12,860 nt of DNA from Thermoplasmata archaeon (GTDB lineage Archaea > Thermoplasmatota > Thermoplasmata > SG8-5 > JAGLSY01): the NCBI GenBank assembly GCA_023137005.1, contig JAGLQE010000033.1, positions 1 through 12,860 on the forward strand, given 5' to 3'. Shown here one piece after another: positions 1 through 7,493 of the stretch. Each line of letters opens with the position of its first letter. The first letter of the stretch is position 1. The position numbers and the translations under genes are program-made. The notes beneath the pieces were generated by a model. That model was given only the letters and a program-made list of their open reading frames with translations, did not search any database and had not been told where the DNA came from.

Positions 1-1
1 G

Positions 2-36
2 GGCCTGGACCCTAAATATTAAACACTAGCCAGGCC
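2..36 (-). terminator. Inverted repeat just downstream of cheR, possible 3'-end stem-loop
   Basis: Two perfectly complementary 7-base arms, GGCCTGG at 2-8 and CCAGGCC at 30-36, enclose a 21-base AT-rich loop. They begin 9 bases after the cheR stop codon in the direction of transcription. The position fits an operon-end structure. No T-run follows inside the window because the sequence ends, so it may instead be a processing site or a simple repeat. Seen directly: the arms and the position. Inferred: termination. Confidence 0.4.
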
Positions 37-44
37 TTCACTTT

Positions 45-884
45 TTAATCTTTTTCTTTTATATAGATCCTTTCTCTATTGTTCACAGGAACAAAAACGT
101 TCTTTGCCTCTCCCGAGAGCATCTCGGTCTTACCTATGACCAGATATCCGCCATTGTTCAGGGAATCGTAGAAATCCATCAACAGTTTTTCCTGCATTTC
201 CCTTGAAAAATATATCATCACATTCCTGTTAAAAATCATATCAAAGTTCACTGACTTCTTATCCTGAATGAGATTGTGCTTTTTGAATCGTACGAAATCC
301 TTTATTTCATCCTTTATCATATAAATATCATCATCGTTATTATAATCAAAATAGTGATCCAGAAGAGCCTCACTTACATTTTCCAATTGATCAATAGGAT
401 AAGCACCTATTTTTGCCTTTATCAATGACCCATCATCAATATCCGTACCATGTACGCTCACTAAAAAGTCATCAAAACGCTCACCAAGCAATTCCTTGAT
501 GATAATTGCAATGGAATAGGCTTCCTCACCACTGGAACTGCCAGCACTCCATATCCTGAAGACCCTTCTATTGCTATTAGTCTTATTGTAGATTATCTCA
601 GGTATGACCTCATTTCCCAGTACTTTGAACATTGACGGATCTCTGAAGAACTGGGTCACATTGATGGTGACCATGTCCATCAAGGTATCATATTCCCCAT
701 GATTCTTTTTGAGATACCTGATATAATCAGCATAATTATCCAGTTCATTGGCCCTGAGGCGCACTTGCAAGCGTCTTTTCAGATATTTATCCTTGTACTG
801 GGAACAATCCAGGTTAGTGTGTTCGAATATCATTCTTTTAAGAGCATTGAAGCTCGCATCATCATCCGCTATCAATATATTCAC
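45..884 (-). CDS. cheR: CheR, chemotaxis receptor glutamate O-methyltransferase
   Basis: CheR transfers methyl groups from S-adenosylmethionine to glutamates on the receptor's cytoplasmic helices, opposing CheB during adaptation. The 279 residues match the family length. Residues 15-70 form the all-alpha N-terminal domain with the basic YKDKYLKRRLQVR stretch. TINVTQFFRD (73-82) is the family's T-x-F-FR signature. WSAGSSSGEEAYS (112-124) is the SAM-binding loop; the usual Cys-Ser-Thr is here Ser-Ser-Ser. GTDID (146-150) supplies the acidic residue for the ribose, and FDMIFNRNVMIYF (214-226) is the conserved strand. The start is GTG, chosen because AGAGGT lies 5 bases upstream; an overlapping ATG is out of frame. 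It is the last gene of the operon, 43 bases after the winged-helix gene. The first residues (MNILIADDD) look like a response-regulator start but no receiver domain follows. Confidence 0.96.
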   Translation of the reverse strand: MNILIADDDASFNALKRMIFEHTNLDCSQYKDKYLKRRLQVRLRANELDNYADYIRYLKKNHGEYDTLMDMVTINVTQFFRDPSMFKVLGNEVIPEIIYNKTNSNRRVFRIWSAGSSSGEEAYSIAIIIKELLGERFDDFLVSVHGTDIDDGSLIKAKIGAYPIDQLENVSEALLDHYFDYNNDDDIYMIKDEIKDFVRFKKHNLIQDKKSVNFDMIFNRNVMIYFSREMQEKLLMDFYDSLNNGGYLVIGKTEMLSGEAKNVFVPVNNRERIYIKEKD

Positions 885-927
885 ATTATACCTCTATCAT
901 TTTATATCACTTTTAAAAATCATATTC

Positions 928-1176
928 TTAATTCTTCTGAATTCTGACAATTGCTAGGTATTTTTTTCCTTCAAAACCTCTTTGTTCCTCTAATTCTGCA
1001 ATCCACCCTAATTCTACCAGTTTGTTTACCTTCCTGTAGGCCGTGGCCTTTGGTATCTCTAAATTGGAGGATATCTCGCTTATGGTCTTCTCCCTGAAGC
1101 GAATGAAGTCCAGTATTTCCTGCACCTGGACCAGGGTGTCTTTGCCATTTTCCTTAATTACGCCATTCATGTTCAT
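928..1176 (-). CDS. Small winged helix-turn-helix DNA-binding protein
   Basis: This 82-residue protein is essentially a single winged helix. Residues 31-52 (TISEISSNLEIPKATAYRKV) read as a classic helix-turn-helix with the recognition helix at about 43-53, followed by NKLVELGWIAEL and a basic wing ending in a beta strand (KKYLAIVRI, 71-79). This architecture is typical of archaeal MarR/ArsR/TrmB-like small regulators. No effector domain is present. The start ATG at 1176 has AAGGAG a few bases upstream, and that Shine-Dalgarno sequence overlaps the stop codon of the preceding gene; a second in-frame ATG lies two codons on. It sits between the 79-aa gene and cheR in the che operon, so it is made together with the chemotaxis proteins. 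Its target is unknown; autoregulation of the operon is a guess. Confidence 0.85.
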   Translation of the reverse strand: MNMNGVIKENGKDTLVQVQEILDFIRFREKTISEISSNLEIPKATAYRKVNKLVELGWIAELEEQRGFEGKKYLAIVRIQKN

Positions 1177-1184
1177 TCTTCTCC

Positions 1185-1424
1185 TTATTTGATGCCGGAT
1201 ATCCTCCTTTTGAAGACGCGTTCCAGTTTTTTCCAGTTGCTGAGTGGTGTTACTGTTGATGCAATAGTCAATATCTCCATTATAAGAAGTGGCTCATCCT
1301 CTGGCTGAAGCGTATCTGGGCATTTTCCAATCCTCCTGCACTGCTCCTCAACCATGAACACACCGATATTGCCCACAATTTGCTCGGTCTCACGAGCGAT
1401 CTCCTGGAAAGATTTTGTTGCCAT
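1185..1424 (-). CDS. Stand-alone 79-aa EQC/IGK-domain protein, function unknown
   Basis: I do not recognise a named family. The protein is predicted helical, with EEQCRRIGKCPDTL at 26-39, LLIMEILTIAS at 46-56, and a P60-x3-W64 / F71-K72 segment near the end. It aligns without gaps, residue for residue, with positions 1-75 of the 262-aa protein at 11611-12399: E27, Q28, C29, I32, G33, K34, P36, L39, D43, L47, I48, P60, W64, F71 and K72 are identical. The start has GGAGG 6 bases upstream; a nearby ATG at 1428 is out of frame. It sits between cheD and the winged-helix gene, 21 and 8 bases away, so co-transcription with the che genes is near certain. A role as a protein-interaction or signalling module of this chemotaxis system is inferred from context only. 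Confidence 0.85.
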   Translation of the reverse strand: MATKSFQEIARETEQIVGNIGVFMVEEQCRRIGKCPDTLQPEDEPLLIMEILTIASTVTPLSNWKKLERVFKRRISGIK

Positions 1425-1445
1425 TCATGTCCTCCATTCTTCATA

Positions 1446-1931
1446 TCATATATTCTGCTCTATGTTCTCCGACACTTTCCTTATCGTAAGACCACCAGTG
1501 ACCATGTCCAGTATCACTGTTCTTCCACAATTTCCACCTGTTTCTTCTGATTTCAGTCTTATCTTTTCTTTCTTCAGGGTCTCTTTGGCAGCCTTGATAT
1601 TTCGCTCTCCCACATTCATAATATCCGAGCCGAGGAATGAGAACATCTGGGAACCTCCGGCTATCTTGGCAATTATCTTTTCTTTCTTGGCTCCCATTCT
1701 GAGCAAATCGTCCAATAAGATGTATATTGATGTGTCAACGTATTTGATCGGATTGTGTTTATCTCTACCCTCTCCATAATATGGGAGCATAGCGTGGATC
1801 ATACCACCAATTCTCTTGTCTGGCTCGTATAATATTATACTCAGACAAGAACCTATACCAATGCTTTTCAATATTGTTGGATTGGAGGCAACCCGATATT
1901 TTCCTACTTCAACAAGTATTTCTTTTGACAT
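1446..1931 (-). CDS. cheD: CheD, receptor glutamine deamidase
   Basis: CheD deamidates specific receptor glutamines to methylatable glutamates and, in CheC-containing systems, binds CheC and stimulates its phosphatase activity. The 161 residues match the family. GIGSC (25-29) holds the catalytic Cys29, IGGMIHAMLP (41-50) holds His46, and AKIAGGSQMF, the VGERN motif and GGNCGRTVILD follow in the usual order. The third member of the known Cys-His-Thr triad lies six residues before the cysteine; here that position is Ser23, a conservative swap that should keep a hydroxyl. Start ATG lies 6 bases after the cheC stop, with GTGAT upstream as a modest ribosome-binding site, suggesting translational coupling to cheC. 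That pairing mirrors the CheC-CheD complex. Confidence 0.96.
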   Translation of the reverse strand: MSKEILVEVGKYRVASNPTILKSIGIGSCLSIILYEPDKRIGGMIHAMLPYYGEGRDKHNPIKYVDTSIYILLDDLLRMGAKKEKIIAKIAGGSQMFSFLGSDIMNVGERNIKAAKETLKKEKIRLKSEETGGNCGRTVILDMVTGGLTIRKVSENIEQNI

Positions 1932-1937
1932 TATGCA

Positions 1938-2585
1938 TCACTTCACATTTATCTTGAACTTATCCATAATGGCCTTCTGTACATCATCATCTGGCATGAA
2001 GAGGAAATACCCATTGAACCTATCAGCATTTCTTATGAACTGAGTTTGGATTATTATGACATAATCCACCCTCCTGCCAATTTCCAAGACTGGGAACTGT
2101 AATACAGCTCCAAGCATGTCCACGGCTAAACCAGGCACGGTGGGGAATAAAGTGATACCCAGAAGATCGGACATTGCATTAAGATAGGCACAGGCGCACA
2201 CATTTCCAATCTCATTGATAGCTGATTCATCCTTAGAGGATAGTTCAGTAGATGTGCCTATGGGCCTTTTGAAGAACATATCCACAAGTTGAAGTGTATT
2301 TTCAAAGGGGAACAACATAAGGAGGTTATGGGTTCCACTGCCAGTAACCTGCATGAACACACCTGCAACTTTATCTGAGGGATCTCCAAACAATTCATTC
2401 TGCATATCCTCAATACCTATGATATGTGAGCTTGTCACATCTATCATGATGGTCTCCTTCAACATGCTGGATAATGCAGTAGCGGCATGGGCCGCGCCTA
2501 TATTGCCAATTTCTCGTAATGCATCCTTTTGGATATCTGTCAAATTTGCAATTCTCTCATAATTTATGCTTTTTTCTTCATTCAT
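1938..2585 (-). CDS. cheC: CheC, CheY-P phosphatase of the CheC/CheX/FliY family
   Basis: CheC dephosphorylates CheY-P and is modulated by CheD. The family active site is [D/S]-x3-E-x2-N-x22-P, usually present twice. The first half has D21, E25 and N28, but position 51, where the proline should be, is threonine. The second half is complete: S121, E125, N128 and P151. The rest (hydrophobic strand pairs around FMQVTGSGTHNLLMLFPF and the C-terminal YVIIIQTQFIRN and YFLFMPDDD) fits the pseudo-two-fold fold at 215 residues, close to the usual length. Start ATG follows AAGGAGG and overlaps the stop of the TPR gene by four bases (ATGA). cheD follows 6 bases later. The missing proline may weaken or alter the first site; this is inference. 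Confidence 0.95.
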   Translation of the reverse strand: MNEEKSINYERIANLTDIQKDALREIGNIGAAHAATALSSMLKETIMIDVTSSHIIGIEDMQNELFGDPSDKVAGVFMQVTGSGTHNLLMLFPFENTLQLVDMFFKRPIGTSTELSSKDESAINEIGNVCACAYLNAMSDLLGITLFPTVPGLAVDMLGAVLQFPVLEIGRRVDYVIIIQTQFIRNADRFNGYFLFMPDDDVQKAIMDKFKINVK

Positions 2586-3532
2586 ACATTGCCTCCTTTT
2601 CTCATGTTATTCTCATCAATAGTAGATGTTAATGTACTGCCTTTTAGCACATTTTCAATTTTAGCGCATCCTTTATCCAGGAGCTCTATTGCCTCCTTGG
2701 TGCGCCCTTTTCTATTATACTGGATCGCCTGGATAATATAACCCCTCTCTTTGTCAATGTTTATTGATAGATCCTTTGCAAAAATAAGTAATTCCTTGAG
2801 GTCCGCAGCCTTTTTTGATAATAATTTCTTTAATTCTTCAGGGTCTTGGAGCTCTAATGTGGATATCTCCTCATCATCAATATCTTCATTTTCTCCAATG
2901 TGTTCATATTCTCCAGATGCTTCGATGACCTGATCCAGAGCGGCCCTTGATACCACGTGTGAATAGCATTCTGCGGCATTCAATGGCTCCTCCATCTTAT
3001 TGAAGAGGTCTGCTTTTGCCATCCAGGCGTTCTGATTATGTGGATCTATGTTAAGGATTTTATCAAATGACACTAGAGCCTTGATATATTCCTCCATGTT
3101 CATCAGGATTGAACCTCTGGCATACCATAGCTCGATATTATCTGGTGATATCAATAGCTCATTATCATAATGTGATAATGCTTTTTTATTCGTATCCTCT
3201 TCTGTTTCATCTTCTGTGTCACCCGATACCTTCAATGTTGTTCCACATTCATAACACACAGATTCATAAGTGCTGATAACTGTTTCACAAAGTGGGCATT
3301 TGCTTTCATGGCCTATCAATTCCTCTGTAAATTCTGTTGCACAGATATCCTCGAGGTCTTTCTCACGCAGAGCCGTCTTGATCTCCGCCGCAGATACCCG
3401 CCCGATCCCATCTATCTGAATAAGTTCGACAACACTGGCTCTCTTGAGCTCCCTCAATGTTCTGTATCCTGCATCGTATAATATATCTGCTTTTAGCAAT
3501 CCTATCCCGGGAAGCTTGATGAGTTCCTTCAC
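2582..3532 (-). CDS. Helix-hairpin-helix / zinc-ribbon / TPR protein of the che operon
   Basis: This 316-residue protein combines three parts. Residues 1-58 contain two helix-hairpin-helix motifs, the hairpins being LPGIG (7-11) and IDGIG (40-44), as in DNA-repair and topoisomerase tails. Cys79, Cys82, Cys93 and Cys96 form a CxxC-x10-CxxC zinc-binding knuckle. Residues about 115-195 carry two TPR-like repeats (NIELWYARGSILMNMEEYIKAL, then NQNAWMAKADLFNKMEEPLNAA), and a further helical pair with an acidic linker follows (about 225-295). Such HHH-zinc-TPR proteins are known mostly from archaea, without a defined role. The start is GTG, immediately before the first HHH; the ribosome-binding site is weak and close (AGGGA), and no other in-frame start precedes it. 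It lies between cheA (38-base gap) and cheC (4-base overlap). Its job could be scaffolding by TPR, or linking the system to nucleic acid; neither is shown. Confidence 0.88.
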   Translation of the reverse strand: MKELIKLPGIGLLKADILYDAGYRTLRELKRASVVELIQIDGIGRVSAAEIKTALREKDLEDICATEFTEELIGHESKCPLCETVISTYESVCYECGTTLKVSGDTEDETEEDTNKKALSHYDNELLISPDNIELWYARGSILMNMEEYIKALVSFDKILNIDPHNQNAWMAKADLFNKMEEPLNAAECYSHVVSRAALDQVIEASGEYEHIGENEDIDDEEISTLELQDPEELKKLLSKKAADLKELLIFAKDLSINIDKERGYIIQAIQYNRKGRTKEAIELLDKGCAKIENVLKGSTLTSTIDENNMRKGGNV

Positions 3533-3570
3533 ATCCCTGTTTGTGGATCTTTTATTACCATTATTGCCTA

Positions 3571-5517
3571 TTATGTGAAAGCCCCCACATCTATTATCAT
3601 CGCAACCGAGCCATCTCCAAGGATAGTTGCACCTGAGAAGTATTTGGATCTTCGCAATTCTCCACCAACTGTCTTGACCACTATCTCCTGCTGGCCGATG
3701 AAATCATTCACTATCAGGCCCACTCTGGTAGAATCCTTTTCTACAATTACTGCTGACAGACCAGAATCATCTCGTGTACTAGCCCCTATAAATTCATTAT
3801 TAAGGTCAAATAATGGTAATATCTCATCTCTTAATTTGAACATATCGCGTTTGCCCACAGTATGGACCATTTCATGATTGATCAGGACTGTTTCTGCAAC
3901 ATTCTCCAGTGGTAATGCATATGTTTCATCTCCAATATTGATGAGCAATGCCTTGATTATTGCCATTGTCGGTGGTAGCTTGATGGTCATCTTAGTACCC
4001 TTACCGACATCTGTTTTGATGTTTACCGTGCCGCCGAGTGAATTGATCTTACTGTAGACCACATCCAGTCCTACGCCTCTTCCTGAAATATCCGTGATCT
4101 CTTTTGCAGTGGTAACACCAGGCAGGAACATCAAGGATAATCGTTCATCTACATTCATTGCCTCTGCATCCTTCTCGCTGACATTTCCTTTCTCAATGGC
4201 TGCTTTCGTGAGCCTGTCAACATCAATACCCTTTCCATCATCGGATATGTCTATCACAATGTAACTTTGGTCCCTGTGAGCTGATAAGCGGATGGTTCCA
4301 GCTTTTTCCTTGCCTGCTTTCATACGAGCATCACTGGGCTCGATACCATGATCTATGGCATTTCTGAGCAAGTGCACGAGTGAATCCCCTATCTCATCCA
4401 GAAGACCACGATCCATCTCGATGTCGCCACCTTCAAGGACCAGATTTATCTCTTTATCCCCATCTTTGGCCATGTCCCTTACCATTCTCGGGAATAGCCT
4501 GAAAATATGGTCTATGGGAACCATTCTCATCTGGAGCACATAATGCTGCAGATCCTCGGTCAGCCTATTGCTTGCCTTCAATGCCACATCAAGGTTCTTA
4601 TTCTTATGTTGAGATGCTATTTGATTGATCTGGATATTATTTATCATATTCTCCCCGACAAGATTGAGAAGTGCATCCAGAAGCTGTACATTGACGCGAA
4701 TTGTTTCGCCGGCCGAGATGGTCTTTGATCTATTGTTCTCCTCTACTTTTTGATTGCTCAATGAATCTATTGGCTCGGAAATGATATTATTAACCTCTGG
4801 AGTTTGATATATAACATCCTCTATTTCTTCCTCATTTTTGGATGTGGAAAATATGATCTGAAATGATCGAGACCCTTCCAAGATGCCGATTTCTTCTTTA
4901 TCTGGAACAGAACGAATTATTGAACCGAACTCCTTTAGGTCTCTGAATATCTGGTGGGCCCTGCCCTCTACCAATTTACATTTCTCATCGATGATGATCG
5001 TGATCAAAGAGGTATTCGAGCCTTTTTTTATTTCAGCTCCCAGTGTTTTCTTTTCCTCTGGCTTCAACATAAATATTATATCTTTTAAATCAAGTATCTC
5101 ATCTGCAGTATTGCTTTCTTTATCTGCTGTTTTTTCTGCTTCAGATATCAAAGAGGCATTTAATTTAGAGATCAGTTCCTTTCCATGTATCTGTTTTTTT
5201 TCCTTGGCAACATTGTCGATCATGGTCTCCAATGTATCCACACCTTCGAATAGGATATCGATATTTTCCTGGTTGAAATCTATCTCCTTGCTTCGTAACT
5301 TGTCCAACAGGTCTTCCATCAGATGAGATACATTTTGTATCTCCATATGTCCAAGGATGGCCGAGGTCCCTTTCAATGTGTGAATGACCCGAAAGAAATC
5401 ATTCAAAGCATCTATATTCTTATGATCCTTTTCCAGGATAAGAAGAAGCTTGTTCATCTCTGTCAATTGTTCATTTGCCTCACCAATGAAAGATTCATTA
5501 TATTTCGAAATGTTCAT
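3571..5517 (-). CDS. cheA: CheA, chemotaxis histidine kinase
   Basis: CheA autophosphorylates in trans in response to receptor state and passes phosphate to CheY and CheB. At 648 residues all five domains are visible. P1 (1-120) has the phospho-site His46 in IHTLKGTSA. A low-complexity linker leads to a P2-like docking domain (about 165-240). P3, the dimerisation helices, covers about 268-335. The P4 ATPase domain has the N-box LLRNAIDHGIEP (383-394), the G1 box DDGKGID (426-432), the F-box region around SLMFLPG and the G2 box GRGVGLDVV (479-487). P5, the CheW-like regulatory domain, is about 518-648. Nothing essential is missing. Start ATG directly abuts the cheB stop (TGAATG), with AAGGAGTGAT as a near-perfect ribosome-binding site inside the end of cheB. 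Confidence 0.98.
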   Translation of the reverse strand: MNISKYNESFIGEANEQLTEMNKLLLILEKDHKNIDALNDFFRVIHTLKGTSAILGHMEIQNVSHLMEDLLDKLRSKEIDFNQENIDILFEGVDTLETMIDNVAKEKKQIHGKELISKLNASLISEAEKTADKESNTADEILDLKDIIFMLKPEEKKTLGAEIKKGSNTSLITIIIDEKCKLVEGRAHQIFRDLKEFGSIIRSVPDKEEIGILEGSRSFQIIFSTSKNEEEIEDVIYQTPEVNNIISEPIDSLSNQKVEENNRSKTISAGETIRVNVQLLDALLNLVGENMINNIQINQIASQHKNKNLDVALKASNRLTEDLQHYVLQMRMVPIDHIFRLFPRMVRDMAKDGDKEINLVLEGGDIEMDRGLLDEIGDSLVHLLRNAIDHGIEPSDARMKAGKEKAGTIRLSAHRDQSYIVIDISDDGKGIDVDRLTKAAIEKGNVSEKDAEAMNVDERLSLMFLPGVTTAKEITDISGRGVGLDVVYSKINSLGGTVNIKTDVGKGTKMTIKLPPTMAIIKALLINIGDETYALPLENVAETVLINHEMVHTVGKRDMFKLRDEILPLFDLNNEFIGASTRDDSGLSAVIVEKDSTRVGLIVNDFIGQQEIVVKTVGGELRRSKYFSGATILGDGSVAMIIDVGAFT

Positions 5518-6567
5518 TCAATCACTCCTTCCTTCAAGAAATTTCAGGATCACAGAGGCTATTTCGCTCAATGGTACTACCTTATCCACACCGCCAAGAG
5601 CAATTGCTTCCTTCGGCATTCCAAAAACAACGCAAGACTCCTTGTTCTGTGCAATGGTTTGTCCACCATTACCCTTTATGTCTTTCATTCCCTTGGCACC
5701 ATCCGCACCCATGCCAGTTAATAGAACACCTATGACATTCTTCCCATGGATATTGGCTGCTGATGTCATCATGACATCCACCGAAGGCCGTATCGAGTTC
5801 ACTTTCGGTTTTTTATTCAAGGCAATTCTGCCATTGACCACCTCCATATGGTAATCACCAGGGGCGACTAATGCCAAACCAGGAATGATACGGTCTCCAT
5901 GCTCCGCCTCTTTCACCTCAACTGATGACTGCCAATTCAAACGCTCAGCAAATGATTTCGTAAAACCTTCTGGCATGTGCTGGGTTATAATTATCCCTGC
6001 AGGAATATCTCTAGGTAGAAGGGACAATACCTCCAGAAGGGCCTTTGGCCCCCCAGTTGATGCACCTATGGCAATGATCTTACTCTTTCCATAAACTTTT
6101 TTCCGAGTATATATCAAAGGTCTGACGATCCTCGGGCGGGATATCTTTTTCACATTGACTTCAGAGGCTACTCTTACCTTATTGATGATGTCATGTCCGA
6201 TCTTTTCAATGTCAAACGACAGGCTACCAGATGTTTTTGAAATGAAGTCCACTGCACCATGGTCCAGTGATTTCATCACAATGTCCGCATTACGTTTGTC
6301 CATGGCACTTATCATGATAGTAGGCGTGGGTTTCTTGCCCATTATATGCTGTAATGCTGTTAATCCATCCATCTTTGGCATTTCTATATCCATTGTGATG
6401 ACATCGATGTTCTGGCTCGAAGCTATCTCTACAGCTTCTGCTCCATTCTTAGCAGTTGCGACCACCTTGATATCTGGATCAGATTCAAGTAGATCTTTCA
6501 ATAGCTTCCTCATTATTGCAGAGTCATCTGCCACCAGGACGCGTATGGGTTGGCTCACTTTTCTCAA
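5518..6567 (-). CDS. cheB: CheB, receptor methylesterase / response regulator
   Basis: CheB removes receptor methyl groups, activated by phosphorylation of its receiver domain by CheA. Residues 8-125 are the receiver, with D14/D15, phospho-acceptor D60 (ITMDIEMP) and K111. A linker follows, then the catalytic domain (about 162-349) with Ser170 in IGASTGGPKA, His197 in TQHMPEGF and Asp289 in LLTGMGADGAKGM: the full Ser-His-Asp triad. Length (349) is normal. The annotated start is a TTG overlapping the cheY stop by four bases (TTGA). A GTG three codons downstream (6558-6556) is a credible alternative, since neither has a strong ribosome-binding site; the receiver is intact either way. cheA begins immediately after its stop codon. 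Confidence 0.97.
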   Translation of the reverse strand: MRKVSQPIRVLVADDSAIMRKLLKDLLESDPDIKVVATAKNGAEAVEIASSQNIDVITMDIEMPKMDGLTALQHIMGKKPTPTIMISAMDKRNADIVMKSLDHGAVDFISKTSGSLSFDIEKIGHDIINKVRVASEVNVKKISRPRIVRPLIYTRKKVYGKSKIIAIGASTGGPKALLEVLSLLPRDIPAGIIITQHMPEGFTKSFAERLNWQSSVEVKEAEHGDRIIPGLALVAPGDYHMEVVNGRIALNKKPKVNSIRPSVDVMMTSAANIHGKNVIGVLLTGMGADGAKGMKDIKGNGGQTIAQNKESCVVFGMPKEAIALGGVDKVVPLSEIASVILKFLEGRSD

Positions 6568-6944
6568 CCCGTTATACTTCTTTCTATGGCTGAGATCAGG
6601 TCATCGGGCTCGAAGGGCTTGATGATATAATCCCTAGCACCAGCATCTAATGCATCCATTACCAATGATTTCTGATGTAATCCACTGATGACCACGATTC
6701 TTGCTTTTGGATCATGTTCGATGATGGTCTTTATGGCATCTATGCCATGTGTTGACGGCATGACCACATCCATTGTGACAACGGTTGGTTCATATTCCTT
6801 GTATCTCACAAGGGCCTCATCACCATCCTTTGCCTCACCAGCAATAATATATCCCTTATCTTTAAGGGAATCCTTGATCATCTCCCGCATGACCTCCGAG
6901 TCGTCAACGACCAATACGGTCTTTCCATTGTTTTCGTTTTCCAT
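6564..6944 (-). CDS. cheY: CheY, chemotaxis response regulator
   Basis: A single receiver domain of 126 residues. It carries the CheA-derived phosphate to the motility machinery; in archaea this reaches the archaellum through adaptor proteins that are absent from this window. D14 and D15 coordinate Mg2+, D59 (VVTMDVVMP) is the phospho-acceptor, S87 in VISG takes the Thr/Ser switch position and K109 is in YIIKPFEPDD. No output domain follows, which separates it from transcriptional regulators. Start ATG has AAGGAGG 8 bases upstream, inside the end of cheW. The stop overlaps the cheB start. Confidence 0.96.
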   Translation of the reverse strand: MENENNGKTVLVVDDSEVMREMIKDSLKDKGYIIAGEAKDGDEALVRYKEYEPTVVTMDVVMPSTHGIDAIKTIIEHDPKARIVVISGLHQKSLVMDALDAGARDYIIKPFEPDDLISAIERSITG

Positions 6945-6946
6945 GT

Positions 6947-7492
6947 TTAATCCTCCTTAATTTTTACGGGCATGGATGGTGAGGCCACCGCCCCACCGCC
7001 GAAATCTGCCACTTTGTCGATCTGTGCAATTTCCTCTTCGCTCAATATACTGTCCAGGTTCAACAACATCACAAGGTTGCCCGGCAATTTACAGATGCCT
7101 TTTAGATAACTGGAATCTATATTGTTGGTCACGATCTCAGGCGGAGGTGCGATATCATCTGGAGATACACGGATAACTTCAGAAACAGCATCCACTATCA
7201 TTCCAAATTGGAAAGAGCCCACCTCACCGATAATTATCCTTGATTGTACACTTCTCTCAATTGAATCCATTGAAAAGCGTTTCCTCATATCGATGACCGT
7301 TGTGATCTGGCCTCTGAGATTGACCACACCCTCTATGAAATCAGCCATTCTTGGAACCGTTGTGATCTTTTCCAATCTGACGATCTCATGCACCTGGGCA
7401 ACATCAATAGCAAATGTCTCATCTCCGAGGATGAAGGAGACGAGTTGTACCTCGTCCCCTTTGAGTTCTATTTTTCCTCTATCTTTTGCCAT
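6947..7492 (-). CDS. cheW: CheW, receptor-kinase coupling protein
   Basis: CheW bridges the receptor tip and the CheA P5 domain in the signalling array. The 181 residues hold one CheW domain: VSFILGDETFAIDVAQVHEIVRL (18-40) starts the first SH3-like half, GVVNLRGQITTVIDMRKRF (55-73) is the hallmark segment including the conserved Arg60, and FGMIVDAVSEVIRV plus YLKGICKL complete the second half. The last 20 residues (FGGGAVASPSMPVKIKED) form a flexible tail beyond the usual end. Start ATG follows GGAGGAGTGAT, lying at the very end of the receptor gene; only one base separates the receptor's stop from it. Tight coupling to the receptor gene suggests matched expression. Confidence 0.97.
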   Translation of the reverse strand: MAKDRGKIELKGDEVQLVSFILGDETFAIDVAQVHEIVRLEKITTVPRMADFIEGVVNLRGQITTVIDMRKRFSMDSIERSVQSRIIIGEVGSFQFGMIVDAVSEVIRVSPDDIAPPPEIVTNNIDSSYLKGICKLPGNLVMLLNLDSILSEEEIAQIDKVADFGGGAVASPSMPVKIKED

Positions 7493-7493
7493 A

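Noticed and set aside
858..884. CheR N-terminus MNILIADDD suggesting a fused or decayed receiver domain.
   Set aside because: Only nine residues resemble a receiver start; the normal CheR N-terminal helix follows at once, and the GTG start has its own ribosome-binding site.
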